Assembly: GCA_051656485.1 (NCBI GenBank)
Contig: JBOGBZ010000176.1
Coordinates: forward strand, 1 to 41,443
From: JBOFDK01 sp051656485
GTDB taxonomy: Bacteria > Bacillota > Clostridia > Lachnospirales > Cellulosilyticaceae
Length of the DNA stretch: 41,443 nucleotides
Direction of reading: 5' to 3'
In this document: piece by piece, positions 32,428-39,775 of the stretch
Layout: every line of letters begins with the position of its first letter
How positions within the stretch are numbered: the first letter of the stretch is position 1
The notes under the pieces: generated by a model
The model's database searches: none
What the model was told of the DNA's origin: nothing
The model's input: the letters and a program-made list of their open reading frames with translations, nothing else
Made by a program: the position numbers and the translations under genes

Positions 32428-33247
32428 TTTGATCTACCTTCCTTACGTTTAAAATGATTTTTATATAGTTTCTTACATCTTTATTAACTGCAAAAACAAT
32501 AAGTATTTTAAGGAATCTTCCTAATCGTATGCGGCCTCTGCCTCCGATTTCTCCCCAAATGCCTGCCTCAGTATAGCACCCTTCCACACTACCAAAAGAA
32601 TGAAAAAGTGGATAGGCCATGGTAATCTTTGCGATAAGCTGCCCCGTCTCTGCTGGGTCTTCTTTGCCGATGAGTAACTTAAAGTAAATAGCCCCCGGCT
32701 TAAGCATTTTGAGTATGTCTTTAAGTGCTTTATAACTTGCAGCGAAAAACCCTTTGCGATAAGGACTCTTCCACAGTACTTCGACTTGTTCTTTCCATCC
32801 CATAGGCGATGCTGACTTCTTCTTTTGCTTCTTGATTGGCTTTGTCGCTTGCCCCTTAACTTGGGTACTTGCTTTGCTACTTTGCTTTTCTAGCACCGGT
32901 GCCGGTGGTGTCGTATCTTTCGCAAAGGTTTCTTCTGTCTTCGTTAAGTCTTCCGCCACTTCTTCTGACGCATCTTTGATGTCTTCTGCACTCAAATCCA
33001 TGGTCTTAATGGGTATTCCAAACACATAAACTTTCAGTAGCCCACCTTCACCAGCATTTTCATAGTTGACTCGACATACATAAAAAAATCTTACTTTCAC
33101 CTGGGCTGTAGACTGTCTATAAGCCTCATAGTACACCTGATAATCAATAGGTAAAAACAACACCACACACACAAGCCCTAGCAAAACACCTATAATCCCC
33201 AGCAAACTATACAGTATGAGTTTAAGTATAACCCCTAATAATGCCAT
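32411..33247 (-). CDS. ytfI: YtfI-like DUF2953 membrane protein
   Basis: 278 aa. An N-terminal transmembrane helix (about 4-30), a short extracytoplasmic or membrane-proximal region, a low-complexity lysine-, threonine- and alanine-rich linker (about 95-148, many KK, TK and PAP runs), and a conserved C-terminal DUF2953 block (FKLLIGKEDPAETGQLIAKI...GEIGGRGRIRLGRFLKI). The function of the family is unknown, but its gene is linked to ytfJ in sporeformers. It starts ten bases after the 97-aa unknown gene and overlaps ytfJ, forming a three-gene operon. AGAGGTG precedes the ATG. Confidence 0.82.
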   Translation of the reverse strand: MALLGVILKLILYSLLGIIGVLLGLVCVVLFLPIDYQVYYEAYRQSTAQVKVRFFYVCRVNYENAGEGGLLKVYVFGIPIKTMDLSAEDIKDASEEVAEDLTKTEETFAKDTTPPAPVLEKQSSKASTQVKGQATKPIKKQKKKSASPMGWKEQVEVLWKSPYRKGFFAASYKALKDILKMLKPGAIYFKLLIGKEDPAETGQLIAKITMAYPLFHSFGSVEGCYTEAGIWGEIGGRGRIRLGRFLKILIVFAVNKDVRNYIKIILNVRKVDQNGNKA

Positions 33248-33257
33248 TCTACACCTC

Positions 33258-33551
33258 TTATTGCACTTTTAACATGGTATATTCCAGTGTTTGTGTATTA
33301 TAAAGTTGATCGATCAGTTCTACAATTTGCATAACCAACCATTTCTTATCGTTGCTTACGCCTAGCACGTAGCAATCGGCGTATTTCTTACTCAATGTTT
33401 TACCATGTATGATTTCAAAGAGATGATGACTGTTAGGTGCTGTACAAAGTATATAGAGGTTATCCACTTTGTGATGATGCTTGATTTTAAGCAACTGCCA
33501 CTTTTTTAATGGGACCCGCCCATCTACCTTGACATATTTTGACATATACAT
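33258..33551 (-). CDS. Hypothetical protein (97 aa) at the head of the ytfI-ytfJ operon
   Basis: 97 aa, not recognised. No signal peptide or transmembrane segment; mixed α/β with a basic middle (LLKIKHHHKVDNLYILCTAP) and a hydrophobic VLGVSNDKKWLVMQIVELID segment. It is probably cytoplasmic. GAGG lies eleven bases before the ATG at 33551; an internal ATG two codons on would be too far. Ten bases separate it from ytfI, so it is likely cotranscribed and may share the sporulation link. A TATAAT lies upstream at about 33597, without a good -35. Confidence 0.7.
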   Translation of the reverse strand: MYMSKYVKVDGRVPLKKWQLLKIKHHHKVDNLYILCTAPNSHHLFEIIHGKTLSKKYADCYVLGVSNDKKWLVMQIVELIDQLYNTQTLEYTMLKVQ

Positions 33552-33634
33552 GATTTCTTTTACCTCTATTTTCTTTATATTACTATAATATTTTTATTAT
33601 AGCACAAAGATATGTTTTCTGACTATAAAATCCT

Positions 33635-33663
33635 TTGACTAAATCTTGTTTTCTATCTATAAT
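33635..33663 (+). promoter_or_regulatory. σA promoter of mscS
   Basis: -35 TTGACT (33635-33640), 17-base spacer, -10 TATAAT (33658-33663), 55 bases before the mscS start codon. Nearly consensus. Confidence 0.75.
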
Positions 33664-33718
33664 AAATGCTATTATTCATATACTATATTAGAGACAACAT
33701 CAAGAAAGGAGCTTTTTT

Positions 33719-34837
33719 ATGCTTAACAATCTTTTACATAGCTTTCCTAGCTACGCGTTTTTCATTCAACTAGGAGGCGCTCTCATTGTTTTTTTAATCT
33801 TTCTTTTGCTTCGCAAGTTAGTCCACAATGGGATTTTTAACTTTTTCAAAAGAAAACAACATGTCTTAACAGATATACTTGACGAGATGACTACTTCTCT
33901 TGAACGTCCTCTCGATTATTTATGGGTGCTTACTGGGGGCTATCTGGCTATTATGATTTCACCATTTGTCAACTATCCTTCCTTTAAGCAACCTCTACTA
34001 ATCATAGGTGAGATCGAATTATCACTTCATTTTATACCTTTTGATTTTTTAAATAAAGGGTATGCGACCTTATTTATTATCGGTCTTACTTGGGCTGCAT
34101 ACAACTTCGTGGATATCTACGAAAAACTGCTTTTAAGAATCGGCTCTAAATTTACTTTATTTGATAACGCCCTTATCATTCGCTTTACTTCAAAAATCAT
34201 CAAATTTATCGTGATGGTCATTGGTATTGGTATTATCATTTCTCAATTTATCGAGCTAGGCAATATTTTAACAGGTGTAGGGATCGCCGGTGCGGCCTTT
34301 ACTTTCATCGCGAAAGATACACTCACAGATATTATGAGTGGCGTTGTCCTTATGGTTGATACACCTTTTACCATCGGTGATTGGGTGGCCATCGGCTCTC
34401 TCGAAGGGATTGTCGAAGACGTAAGTTTCAGAAGTACACGTATTCGTACCTTCGAGCAAGGTCTAGTGGTTATTCCTAATGCCACTTTAGCCAATGATAA
34501 CATCCTGAACTGGTCTACTATGCCTAAACGTCGTTATCGCTTTAGCTTAGGCGTTACCTACGATACCCCTAAGGAAACACTCACTACCTTTATCGAGGCA
34601 CTTAAAAACGAACTCCACAGCTTAGAAGCCATCGAATCTGATTCACTGCTTGTGTTCTTCGATAACTACGGCAATTTTTCACTCAATATTATGGTACAAT
34701 ACTTTACTACAAATACTGACCTGAAAAGCTATTCAGCACTTAAAGAGCAAGTCAACCTCATCATTATGGACTTAGCCCACACACATCAAGTAGCAATCGC
34801 CTTCCCTACTCAAACCATCCATTTACAAAATGATTAA
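33719..34837 (+). CDS. Small-conductance mechanosensitive channel (MscS family)
   Basis: 372 aa. Several N-terminal transmembrane segments, the last (about 160-200, GIGIIISQFIELGNILTGVGIAG) being the pore helix region. The MscS β-domain follows with FIAKDTLTDIMSGVVLMVDTPFTIGDWVAIG, then EGIVEDVSFRSTRIRTFEQGLVVIPNATLANDNILNWS in family pattern. A C-terminal α/β domain closes the protein. The channel releases solutes on hypo-osmotic shock. It resembles the longer YnaI/YbdG-type or plain MscS proteins; which subfamily is not clear. It is a single-gene unit with a near-consensus promoter and AAAGGAG before the ATG, converging on dus. Confidence 0.9.
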   Translation: MLNNLLHSFPSYAFFIQLGGALIVFLIFLLLRKLVHNGIFNFFKRKQHVLTDILDEMTTSLERPLDYLWVLTGGYLAIMISPFVNYPSFKQPLLIIGEIELSLHFIPFDFLNKGYATLFIIGLTWAAYNFVDIYEKLLLRIGSKFTLFDNALIIRFTSKIIKFIVMVIGIGIIISQFIELGNILTGVGIAGAAFTFIAKDTLTDIMSGVVLMVDTPFTIGDWVAIGSLEGIVEDVSFRSTRIRTFEQGLVVIPNATLANDNILNWSTMPKRRYRFSLGVTYDTPKETLTTFIEALKNELHSLEAIESDSLLVFFDNYGNFSLNIMVQYFTTNTDLKSYSALKEQVNLIIMDLAHTHQVAIAFPTQTIHLQND

Positions 34838-34843
34838 AAGCAC

Positions 34844-34875
34844 AAAAAAAGTGGCATTTAAATGCCACTTTTTTT
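34844..34875. terminator. Bidirectional terminator between mscS and dus
   Basis: A perfect palindrome centred on GTGGCATTTAAATGCCAC with seven A before and seven T after. Its right half lies inside the last codons of dus. Confidence 0.9.
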
Positions 34876-35832
34876 GTTACTAAAGACGCCTACGCCGGAA
34901 ACGATGTGCTCTTCCTCAAAAAGCTTAGCAATAAGTGCCTCATACTCTTTAAGGTTTTGGACTTTTTTAATCTTCTTCCCGTACTTTTCCCAGTTAGAGA
35001 AGATTTGTATCATATAAAACCATGTTTCTTTCATCTTAAACAAAACATTACGTTCCCCTGATAAAATCCCTTGATAATCTACATAAAGCTTCTGATGAAA
35101 TGCTTGTAACACCTGTTTATCCAGCATGTCACCCGTTTGAATCTCTCCTACAAGCCCAGGATTGCCGATGATTCCTCTACCCAGCATCACCTTCTCCACT
35201 TGTGGAAAGCTCTCTCTAAAAGCCGTATAATCCTCTGTGGTAAAGATGTCACCATTATAACAAAGACTATGCTGACTTTCTGCTACTGCTTCACCAAAGG
35301 CCTCCATACGAGGCTTATTCTTATAGAAGTCCTTCTGAATACGTGGATGAATAATTAATTCTTCCATCGGGTATTTCTCGAAAAGTAGGCGTAGTCTTTC
35401 CCACTCCTCCGTACTTTCCTTGCCTAACCGCGTCTTAATAGAAATTTTAGTGATATCTGCTTCAAAAATCTGATCTAGAAACTGTTCTAATGCTTCCGGC
35501 TGTGATAAAAAGCCCGATCCTTTATTTTTCGCTACTACCGTTCCTGATGGACATCCTAAATTCAAATTGATCTCTTCATACCCATAGTCTTTAAGTTGCC
35601 TTGCAACACGTATATAATCCTCTGCATTGTTTGTAAGTATTTGAGGAACGGCTACCATCCCTTCATTGTGCTTCGGCAACATATCATGCAATTCCCTTGT
35701 CGAAAGCTTCCCGTGCTGGTTCGCTGCAATAAAAGGAATAAAATACTTGTCTATATTTCCAAAATACGCATGGTAAGCATTACGGTACACATACCCCGTA
35801 AGCCCCTCCATGGGTGCTAAATAAAATTTCAT
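34858..35832 (-). CDS. dus: tRNA-dihydrouridine synthase
   Basis: 324 aa. Flavin-dependent TIM barrel of the Dus family: APMEGLTGYVYR at about 6-17, PQILTNNAEDYI, the signature EINLNLGCPSGTVVAKNKGSGF with the catalytic cysteine of LGCPSG, KTRLG, IIHPR, YNGDI, and VMLGRGIIGNPGL. It reduces specific uridines in tRNA to dihydrouridine. The last eight codons (SNKKSGI and stop) are encoded by one arm of the terminator hairpin, so the C-terminal residues are dictated by the terminator. AAAGGAG precedes the ATG. Which uridines are modified cannot be told. It is a single-gene unit. Confidence 0.93.
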   Translation of the reverse strand: MKFYLAPMEGLTGYVYRNAYHAYFGNIDKYFIPFIAANQHGKLSTRELHDMLPKHNEGMVAVPQILTNNAEDYIRVARQLKDYGYEEINLNLGCPSGTVVAKNKGSGFLSQPEALEQFLDQIFEADITKISIKTRLGKESTEEWERLRLLFEKYPMEELIIHPRIQKDFYKNKPRMEAFGEAVAESQHSLCYNGDIFTTEDYTAFRESFPQVEKVMLGRGIIGNPGLVGEIQTGDMLDKQVLQAFHQKLYVDYQGILSGERNVLFKMKETWFYMIQIFSNWEKYGKKIKKVQNLKEYEALIAKLFEEEHIVSGVGVFSNKKSGI

Positions 35833-35990
35833 AGATGACTAGCTCCTTTAGCTGTGTTCTCATTCTGTTGAATCTTAAGTTATTATACACGAAAGTACCA
35901 TCTATTTCTACCATAAGGCTTTCTCTCTCTATGCACCTTTAAAGAACAGCTGTAATCAGATTTCTTTCCAGGTATTTTACCTCTTTATAT

Positions 35991-36548
35991 CTAACTTTTT
36001 AATCTATCTCTAACTTCCATAAGCACAAACCCCAAAAGGTTTAATCCTTTCCATCTTTCTGGATTGTTCGCATTTGCATCTCCTGCATCAAGTTCAATTC
36101 CCCATACTTTATCATATGGACTTGCTTCTACTAAAACCTTATCCCCTGTCCCTACCAAATAGGTCTTTAATTCTTCACCTTGACTAAACTTTTCTATATT
36201 TCCTTTCAACACAATCAAGCCTCTATTTTGCTGCCATATTTGTTCATCAAATCTTTTACCCTGTCTACCTAGAGCTTTTATCTCCTTTTGTCCTCTACAG
36301 TTCAATATCTTTTTACAGATTATTTGATCACCAAATAATCTTGCTTTTTCAGCCATCATAAACTGCTCCATACACCAATATTTAACACCTTCAACCTCAA
36401 AATTCGATTCCCACCACTGACTTAAGCAGCTCGATGTCAGTTTACCATCTCTACTAGGATAATGTTTCCAAAAGAAAATATAACTCGGTTCTCTGCCTTC
36501 CTTAATTTGCTCTTTTAACCATTCTATTGTATAACTTATCTTTTCCAT
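35991..36548 (-). CDS. NADAR (YbiA-like) domain protein
   Basis: 185 aa. About 30 N-terminal residues unrelated to the core precede the NADAR domain: FFWKHYPS, LSQWWESNFEVEGVKYWCME, QFMMAEKARLFGD, ALGRQGKRFDEQIW, VLKGNIEKFSQ, LVGTGDKVLVEASPYDKVWGIEL and GLNLLGFVLMEVR. NADAR proteins are N-glycosidases: some act on riboflavin intermediates, others remove ADP-ribose from guanine, including as antitoxins of DarT1. The frame opens at a TTG at 36578, but AAGGAG serves the ATG at 36548. Fourteen bases separate it from the unknown 141-aa gene upstream. The substrate here is not known. Confidence 0.85.
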   Translation of the reverse strand: MEKISYTIEWLKEQIKEGREPSYIFFWKHYPSRDGKLTSSCLSQWWESNFEVEGVKYWCMEQFMMAEKARLFGDQIICKKILNCRGQKEIKALGRQGKRFDEQIWQQNRGLIVLKGNIEKFSQGEELKTYLVGTGDKVLVEASPYDKVWGIELDAGDANANNPERWKGLNLLGFVLMEVRDRLKS

Positions 36549-36562
36549 TACTACGCCACTCC

Positions 36563-36988
36563 TTACTCTTTTTTGCAATATGTCGGTATTAAATATCCAA
36601 ATATATGCGCATACCCTATATATGCTCTTTTCTTAGCACTCTCTAAGTCATTATATACAGCGGTGAAACTTCCATAGTCATTAACCATACAATCTACATT
36701 CCCTTTTTCCCATATATTACGTCTTGTTTCATCTGTCATTGGATCTGGAATAATTAGCTCCTCTTCTACATCATGATAATGTCTCTCTAGAAGTACATAA
36801 TAAACCTTCCCCTTCTCCAATACTAATCCGGCTTCATCTGCTTCTTTGTGCATTAGTATTGTATACTTCCTATAATGTTTTTCAGAGGCCTTTATTAATA
36901 CATAGTATCCTTCTAGCGGATTAGATTGCATATTATTCGGACGCAACTCTCTCCACACAAAATCCTCTTCTTTCAATACTCCATTCAT
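36563..36988 (-). CDS. Hypothetical protein (141 aa) paired with the NADAR gene
   Basis: 141 aa, not recognised. No signal peptide or transmembrane segment; probably a cytoplasmic α/β protein. Notable stretches are GYYVLIKASEKHYRKYTILM, KVYYVLLERHYHDVEEELI and YIGYAHIFGYLIPTYCKKE. It contains several His and Tyr residues (ERHYHD) but no motif that I can assign; the H...NL patterns expected in DarT ADP-ribosyltransferases are not seen. It is followed by the NADAR gene after 14 bases and is 105 bases after the RHH gene, all on the same strand, so the three may be one operon. AAGGGG precedes the ATG. Confidence 0.72.
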   Translation of the reverse strand: MNGVLKEEDFVWRELRPNNMQSNPLEGYYVLIKASEKHYRKYTILMHKEADEAGLVLEKGKVYYVLLERHYHDVEEELIIPDPMTDETRRNIWEKGNVDCMVNDYGSFTAVYNDLESAKKRAYIGYAHIFGYLIPTYCKKE

Positions 36989-37093
36989 ATAATTACCCCT
37001 TTTTCTATTTCTTTTTTATACTCTTACACCCCTGTTATACAGCTCACTTACACCTATTTCCTTATACTGCTGGTCCCACATTTGATACTTCTA

Positions 37094-38023
37094 TTAAAAA
37101 AGCTGAACCCCATTACTGCTATATTCAAGCCCATTTTTCTCAATAGCTCTTGTCATTTCCACAAAGAAAATAACATCACATTCAATCTTTCGTTCCTCTA
37201 CCAATTTATTTATACCAACATACGCATCTATCAATTTATAAACACTAGGATCTGTTCCAATTTTATTTTTAAGAATATAGTTAATATGCTCATTGCTTAA
37301 TTCTTTACCCATTCTATATTTTCTATATGCCCCTAGCCCTTCCATCAGTGTGTACACATTTTTAGCTGGGAGAAAATGTTCAGCTACACACTCTATTTTT
37401 TCTGCACTCTTTTTCGATGCCTTATCTAAATATTCAAATGGCACCTCATATATTACTAACGATAAATCCTCTTTGAGCTGATCAATTTTAAACCTTACTT
37501 GCTCTGAAATATCTTCTGCTCTCTCTTCTATTTTTTTTAAATAAATAGCGTCTAATCTTTCATCACGCTTTCCATTCTTATAGTTATCTAAATCAATCTC
37601 TTCGTACTCGTTTTCTTCGAGTTGACTCTCAAATTCTTCTTGAAGTTCTTTCTCTGTTAGCGCTTCTACATCATCATACAATGCTTCTTCTATTCTCTCT
37701 AACTCTTCATAAAATGCATCAACTAGTGTTCTTACTTTAGTAAAACCAATATACCTTTCAACCGTACCATCTGCCTTATCCAAAAAAGCCACTTCACAAA
37801 GTTCTTCCACACTATATGCTTTATCATCAATTTGGTAGATTTTTTTACCTTTCGAGCCATGAGACGTTATCAGATCATTGACTACTTCTCCTTGCGTAAT
37901 GTTAACCCCTAATACCTTTAAGCCTCTTACAGTTTCTTTAACCAAAGCCATAGCCTCTTCTGTCATATTGAATGTTGTTGTTCTTGTAGCCGGCTTTTCT
38001 GTTTTCGTTGTAAAATATCTCAT
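37094..38023 (-). CDS. Ribbon-helix-helix-like DNA-binding protein with a long acidic C-terminal part
   Basis: 309 aa. The N-terminus (about residues 13-55: TRTTTFNMTEEAMALVKETV, then an ITQGEVVNDLI helix) has the strand-helix-helix pattern of Arc/MetJ/CopG DNA-binding domains. The remaining 250 residues are unfamiliar: a strongly acidic, probably helical region (about 100-150, rich in E and D) and a mixed C-terminal part with KYRMGKELSNEHINYIL and ECDVIFFVEMTRAIEKNGLEYS. A perfect 13-bp-arm palindrome lies 23 bases before the ATG, as expected for a self-regulating RHH protein. The ATG has AAGGGGGG upstream. The function of the C-terminal part is unknown; the RHH call is by pattern, not by a search. 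Confidence 0.65.
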   Translation of the reverse strand: MRYFTTKTEKPATRTTTFNMTEEAMALVKETVRGLKVLGVNITQGEVVNDLITSHGSKGKKIYQIDDKAYSVEELCEVAFLDKADGTVERYIGFTKVRTLVDAFYEELERIEEALYDDVEALTEKELQEEFESQLEENEYEEIDLDNYKNGKRDERLDAIYLKKIEERAEDISEQVRFKIDQLKEDLSLVIYEVPFEYLDKASKKSAEKIECVAEHFLPAKNVYTLMEGLGAYRKYRMGKELSNEHINYILKNKIGTDPSVYKLIDAYVGINKLVEERKIECDVIFFVEMTRAIEKNGLEYSSNGVQLF

Positions 38024-38046
38024 TTCGCCCCCCTTATTTTCAAATT

Positions 38047-38077
38047 ATATTCGCATTATAACTAATAATGCGAATAT
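38047..38077. promoter_or_regulatory. Perfect palindrome, candidate operator of the RHH gene
   Basis: Arms ATATTCGCATTAT (38047-38059) and ATAATGCGAATAT (38065-38077) with a five-base spacer AACTA. It lies 23 bases before the start codon of the RHH-like gene. A further half-site CGAATAT occurs at 38095-38101. There is no T run after it, so it does not look like a terminator. Confidence 0.65.
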
Positions 38078-38237
38078 TGTAAACGTGGTTTTCTCGAATA
38101 TATTTATATTTTTTATTTTTCTATACTATTTTTTCACTTTCATATTTATATTTTTATATTTCATATTGCCCTTCTTATCCATTTATCTCAATCCTTGTTG
38201 CAATGAGATAACTCCCGTTATCCTAATTTAATAAAAC

Positions 38238-38278
38238 AAAAAATATGGGATAGCTTTTTCTGCTATCCCATATTTTTT
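38238..38278 (-). terminator. Rho-independent terminator of the 157-aa gene
   Basis: Perfect 17-bp arms (AAAAAATATGGGATAGC and its complement) with a seven-base loop, ending in six T or A on either side. It lies 31 bases beyond the stop of the 157-aa gene. Confidence 0.92.
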
Positions 38279-38308
38279 CATCAAGCTTATATTATGTACT
38301 CTAGTGTT

Positions 38309-38782
38309 TTAATTAACCCTTTCTAAGGCTATATTCCAACTAACTTCTATTAGTCGGTCCGAATAACAACTTGATTTCTCAAAAAATTCAGGCACACCTT
38401 GATACCCTATTCCTAAATTAAATCCTACTGTCATAAAAGCTGTTTGCATATCCTCTGATACCTCTGTAATACGTGCCTTTATCGTTATTTTTTTCCCTTC
38501 ATAGGTTTTTAAATAACTCAAAGCCTTTTCACTTAGTCCTCCGTTATTAACCGCAAATCTAGTATCTGTACTTAATACTTGGGTTACTTCTTTATAACAT
38601 TCTATATCAGGTTCAAGATCAAGATATTTATATATTTGCCCCTTATACATCAGTGTCAAACTCTCTTCAAACTTCATACAAATGAACAATTTCGTTCTCT
38701 TGTCTTCTTCTTTAATAACATGTCTAATCTGTGCATTAAATTCTTGATACACTTCAACTTTATCTTTTGTATTATCTTCCAT
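38309..38782 (-). CDS. Hypothetical protein (157 aa)
   Basis: 157 aa, not recognised. No signal peptide or transmembrane segment. The N-terminus is charged and helical (VEVYQEFNAQIRHVIKEEDK); the middle has SEKALSYLKTYEGKKITIKA followed by an alternating strand pattern (ARITEVSEDMQTAFMTVGFN). GGGAG lies seven bases before the ATG, and a very strong terminator follows, so it is a single-gene unit or the end of a two-gene unit with the PHP gene upstream (99 bases away, no terminator seen between). Confidence 0.65.
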   Translation of the reverse strand: MEDNTKDKVEVYQEFNAQIRHVIKEEDKRTKLFICMKFEESLTLMYKGQIYKYLDLEPDIECYKEVTQVLSTDTRFAVNNGGLSEKALSYLKTYEGKKITIKARITEVSEDMQTAFMTVGFNLGIGYQGVPEFFEKSSCYSDRLIEVSWNIALERVN

Positions 38783-38881
38783 ATATAGTCTCCCATTCTC
38801 TTAATATTTCTATATTTTTTAAATCTCTAGCAAAATAATAATATTTAAAAACATTTTTGTCAACATAATACAAAATACACA

Positions 38882-39544
38882 CTAATGATTATTTTCCAAT
38901 TCAACACTTACGCGCCCACCCCCTAGCTCATCAACAAATCCCTGAGCTGTTTTAATACACTCTATCCATTCATCTTCAAATGCGTGAGTATCAGATCCTA
39001 CGATTATTTCTATTCCTTCAAACAACACATCATCAATCCGACTAAATCCTTGTAATACATCTTTGTAAAAATCAGCTTCTATGTTAAAGTCCAAAAACAT
39101 CTTATTCGTAGCAGTAAATTTCAAAACTCGCTCTCTTACATCACCTAATCTTTCTAAATCCAAATGTGCCCATCCTACTTTACACGCCATACTGTTAAGT
39201 ACCGATTGCAAAACATCTAGCATCTCATTAATCTTACATCTATATTCAATATCTTCTATTAGTAGATAATCCAACTTACTCCCCAAATACTGTATTTCTT
39301 GCACTGCCAACCCAAGCAATGTTTGTATTTTTATTTCCACACCTATTCGTATATCAGTCTCCCTATAAGCATTTTTATACACTATTATTTCCCCAATATA
39401 CTTATCGATATCTTCAATCATTTCAAAGTGATCAGATATCCCCACCTGACCAAGTCCGCTCTCAACTGCCCTGCCTATTACGTCAGCAATTGTGTGGTCA
39501 CCGTCTGACCAAACTGTATGATTATGCAGATCGCTATACTTCAT
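38882..39544 (-). CDS. PHP-domain metal-dependent phosphoesterase-like protein
   Basis: 220 aa. PHP motifs: DLHNHTVWSDG (H7, H9, D14), GISDHF (H39), VGVEIK (E70), WAHLD (H127) and GSDTHAF (D, H) near residue 195. It resembles histidinol-phosphatase-like PHP proteins (HisK, YcdX groups). At the position where most members read SxH after the third strand, this protein has LLIEDIEY, so one usual metal ligand (His) is not apparent. Activity could be altered, or the ligand supplied by D or E. GAGGAGG precedes the ATG. The substrate cannot be told; no his genes are nearby. Confidence 0.8.
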   Translation of the reverse strand: MKYSDLHNHTVWSDGDHTIADVIGRAVESGLGQVGISDHFEMIEDIDKYIGEIIVYKNAYRETDIRIGVEIKIQTLLGLAVQEIQYLGSKLDYLLIEDIEYRCKINEMLDVLQSVLNSMACKVGWAHLDLERLGDVRERVLKFTATNKMFLDFNIEADFYKDVLQGFSRIDDVLFEGIEIIVGSDTHAFEDEWIECIKTAQGFVDELGGGRVSVELENNH

Positions 39545-39699
39545 CTTCCAACCTCCTCATTTCTTCTCTTAATAAATTGATCGTTATTATCTCCATTATA
39601 CTTACCCTACACACTATCTATCAAGCTTATCCTCATAAAACAGAAAAGCTCCCTAACTGTTATTGTTCATAATAGCGTAGCTTTTAGAATTTTTGGCAC

Positions 39700-39731
39700 A
39701 AAAAAGAACGACTACATAGTCGTTCTTTTTT
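39700..39731. terminator. Terminator downstream of the secreted stalk-domain protein gene
   Basis: Perfect 15-bp arms AAAAAAGAACGACTA / TAGTCGTTCTTTTTT with a two-base loop. It lies 44 bases beyond the stop of the stalk-domain gene on the minus strand; A and T runs on both sides. Confidence 0.9.
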
Positions 39732-39775
39732 GCGTAAGGCTTAAAACTTATCACGCTTGATGCCATAGGCTTAGA

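Noticed and set aside
36563..36988. 141-aa protein as a DarT-type ADP-ribosyltransferase toxin
   Set aside because: The position beside NADAR invited the idea, but no recognisable NAD-binding or catalytic motif was found by eye; left as unknown.
36926..39672. Plus-strand ORFs of 60-125 codons opposite the accessory genes
   Set aside because: Phe/Ile/Tyr-rich shadows of AT-rich minus-strand genes; no ribosome binding sites, and some cross the palindrome.
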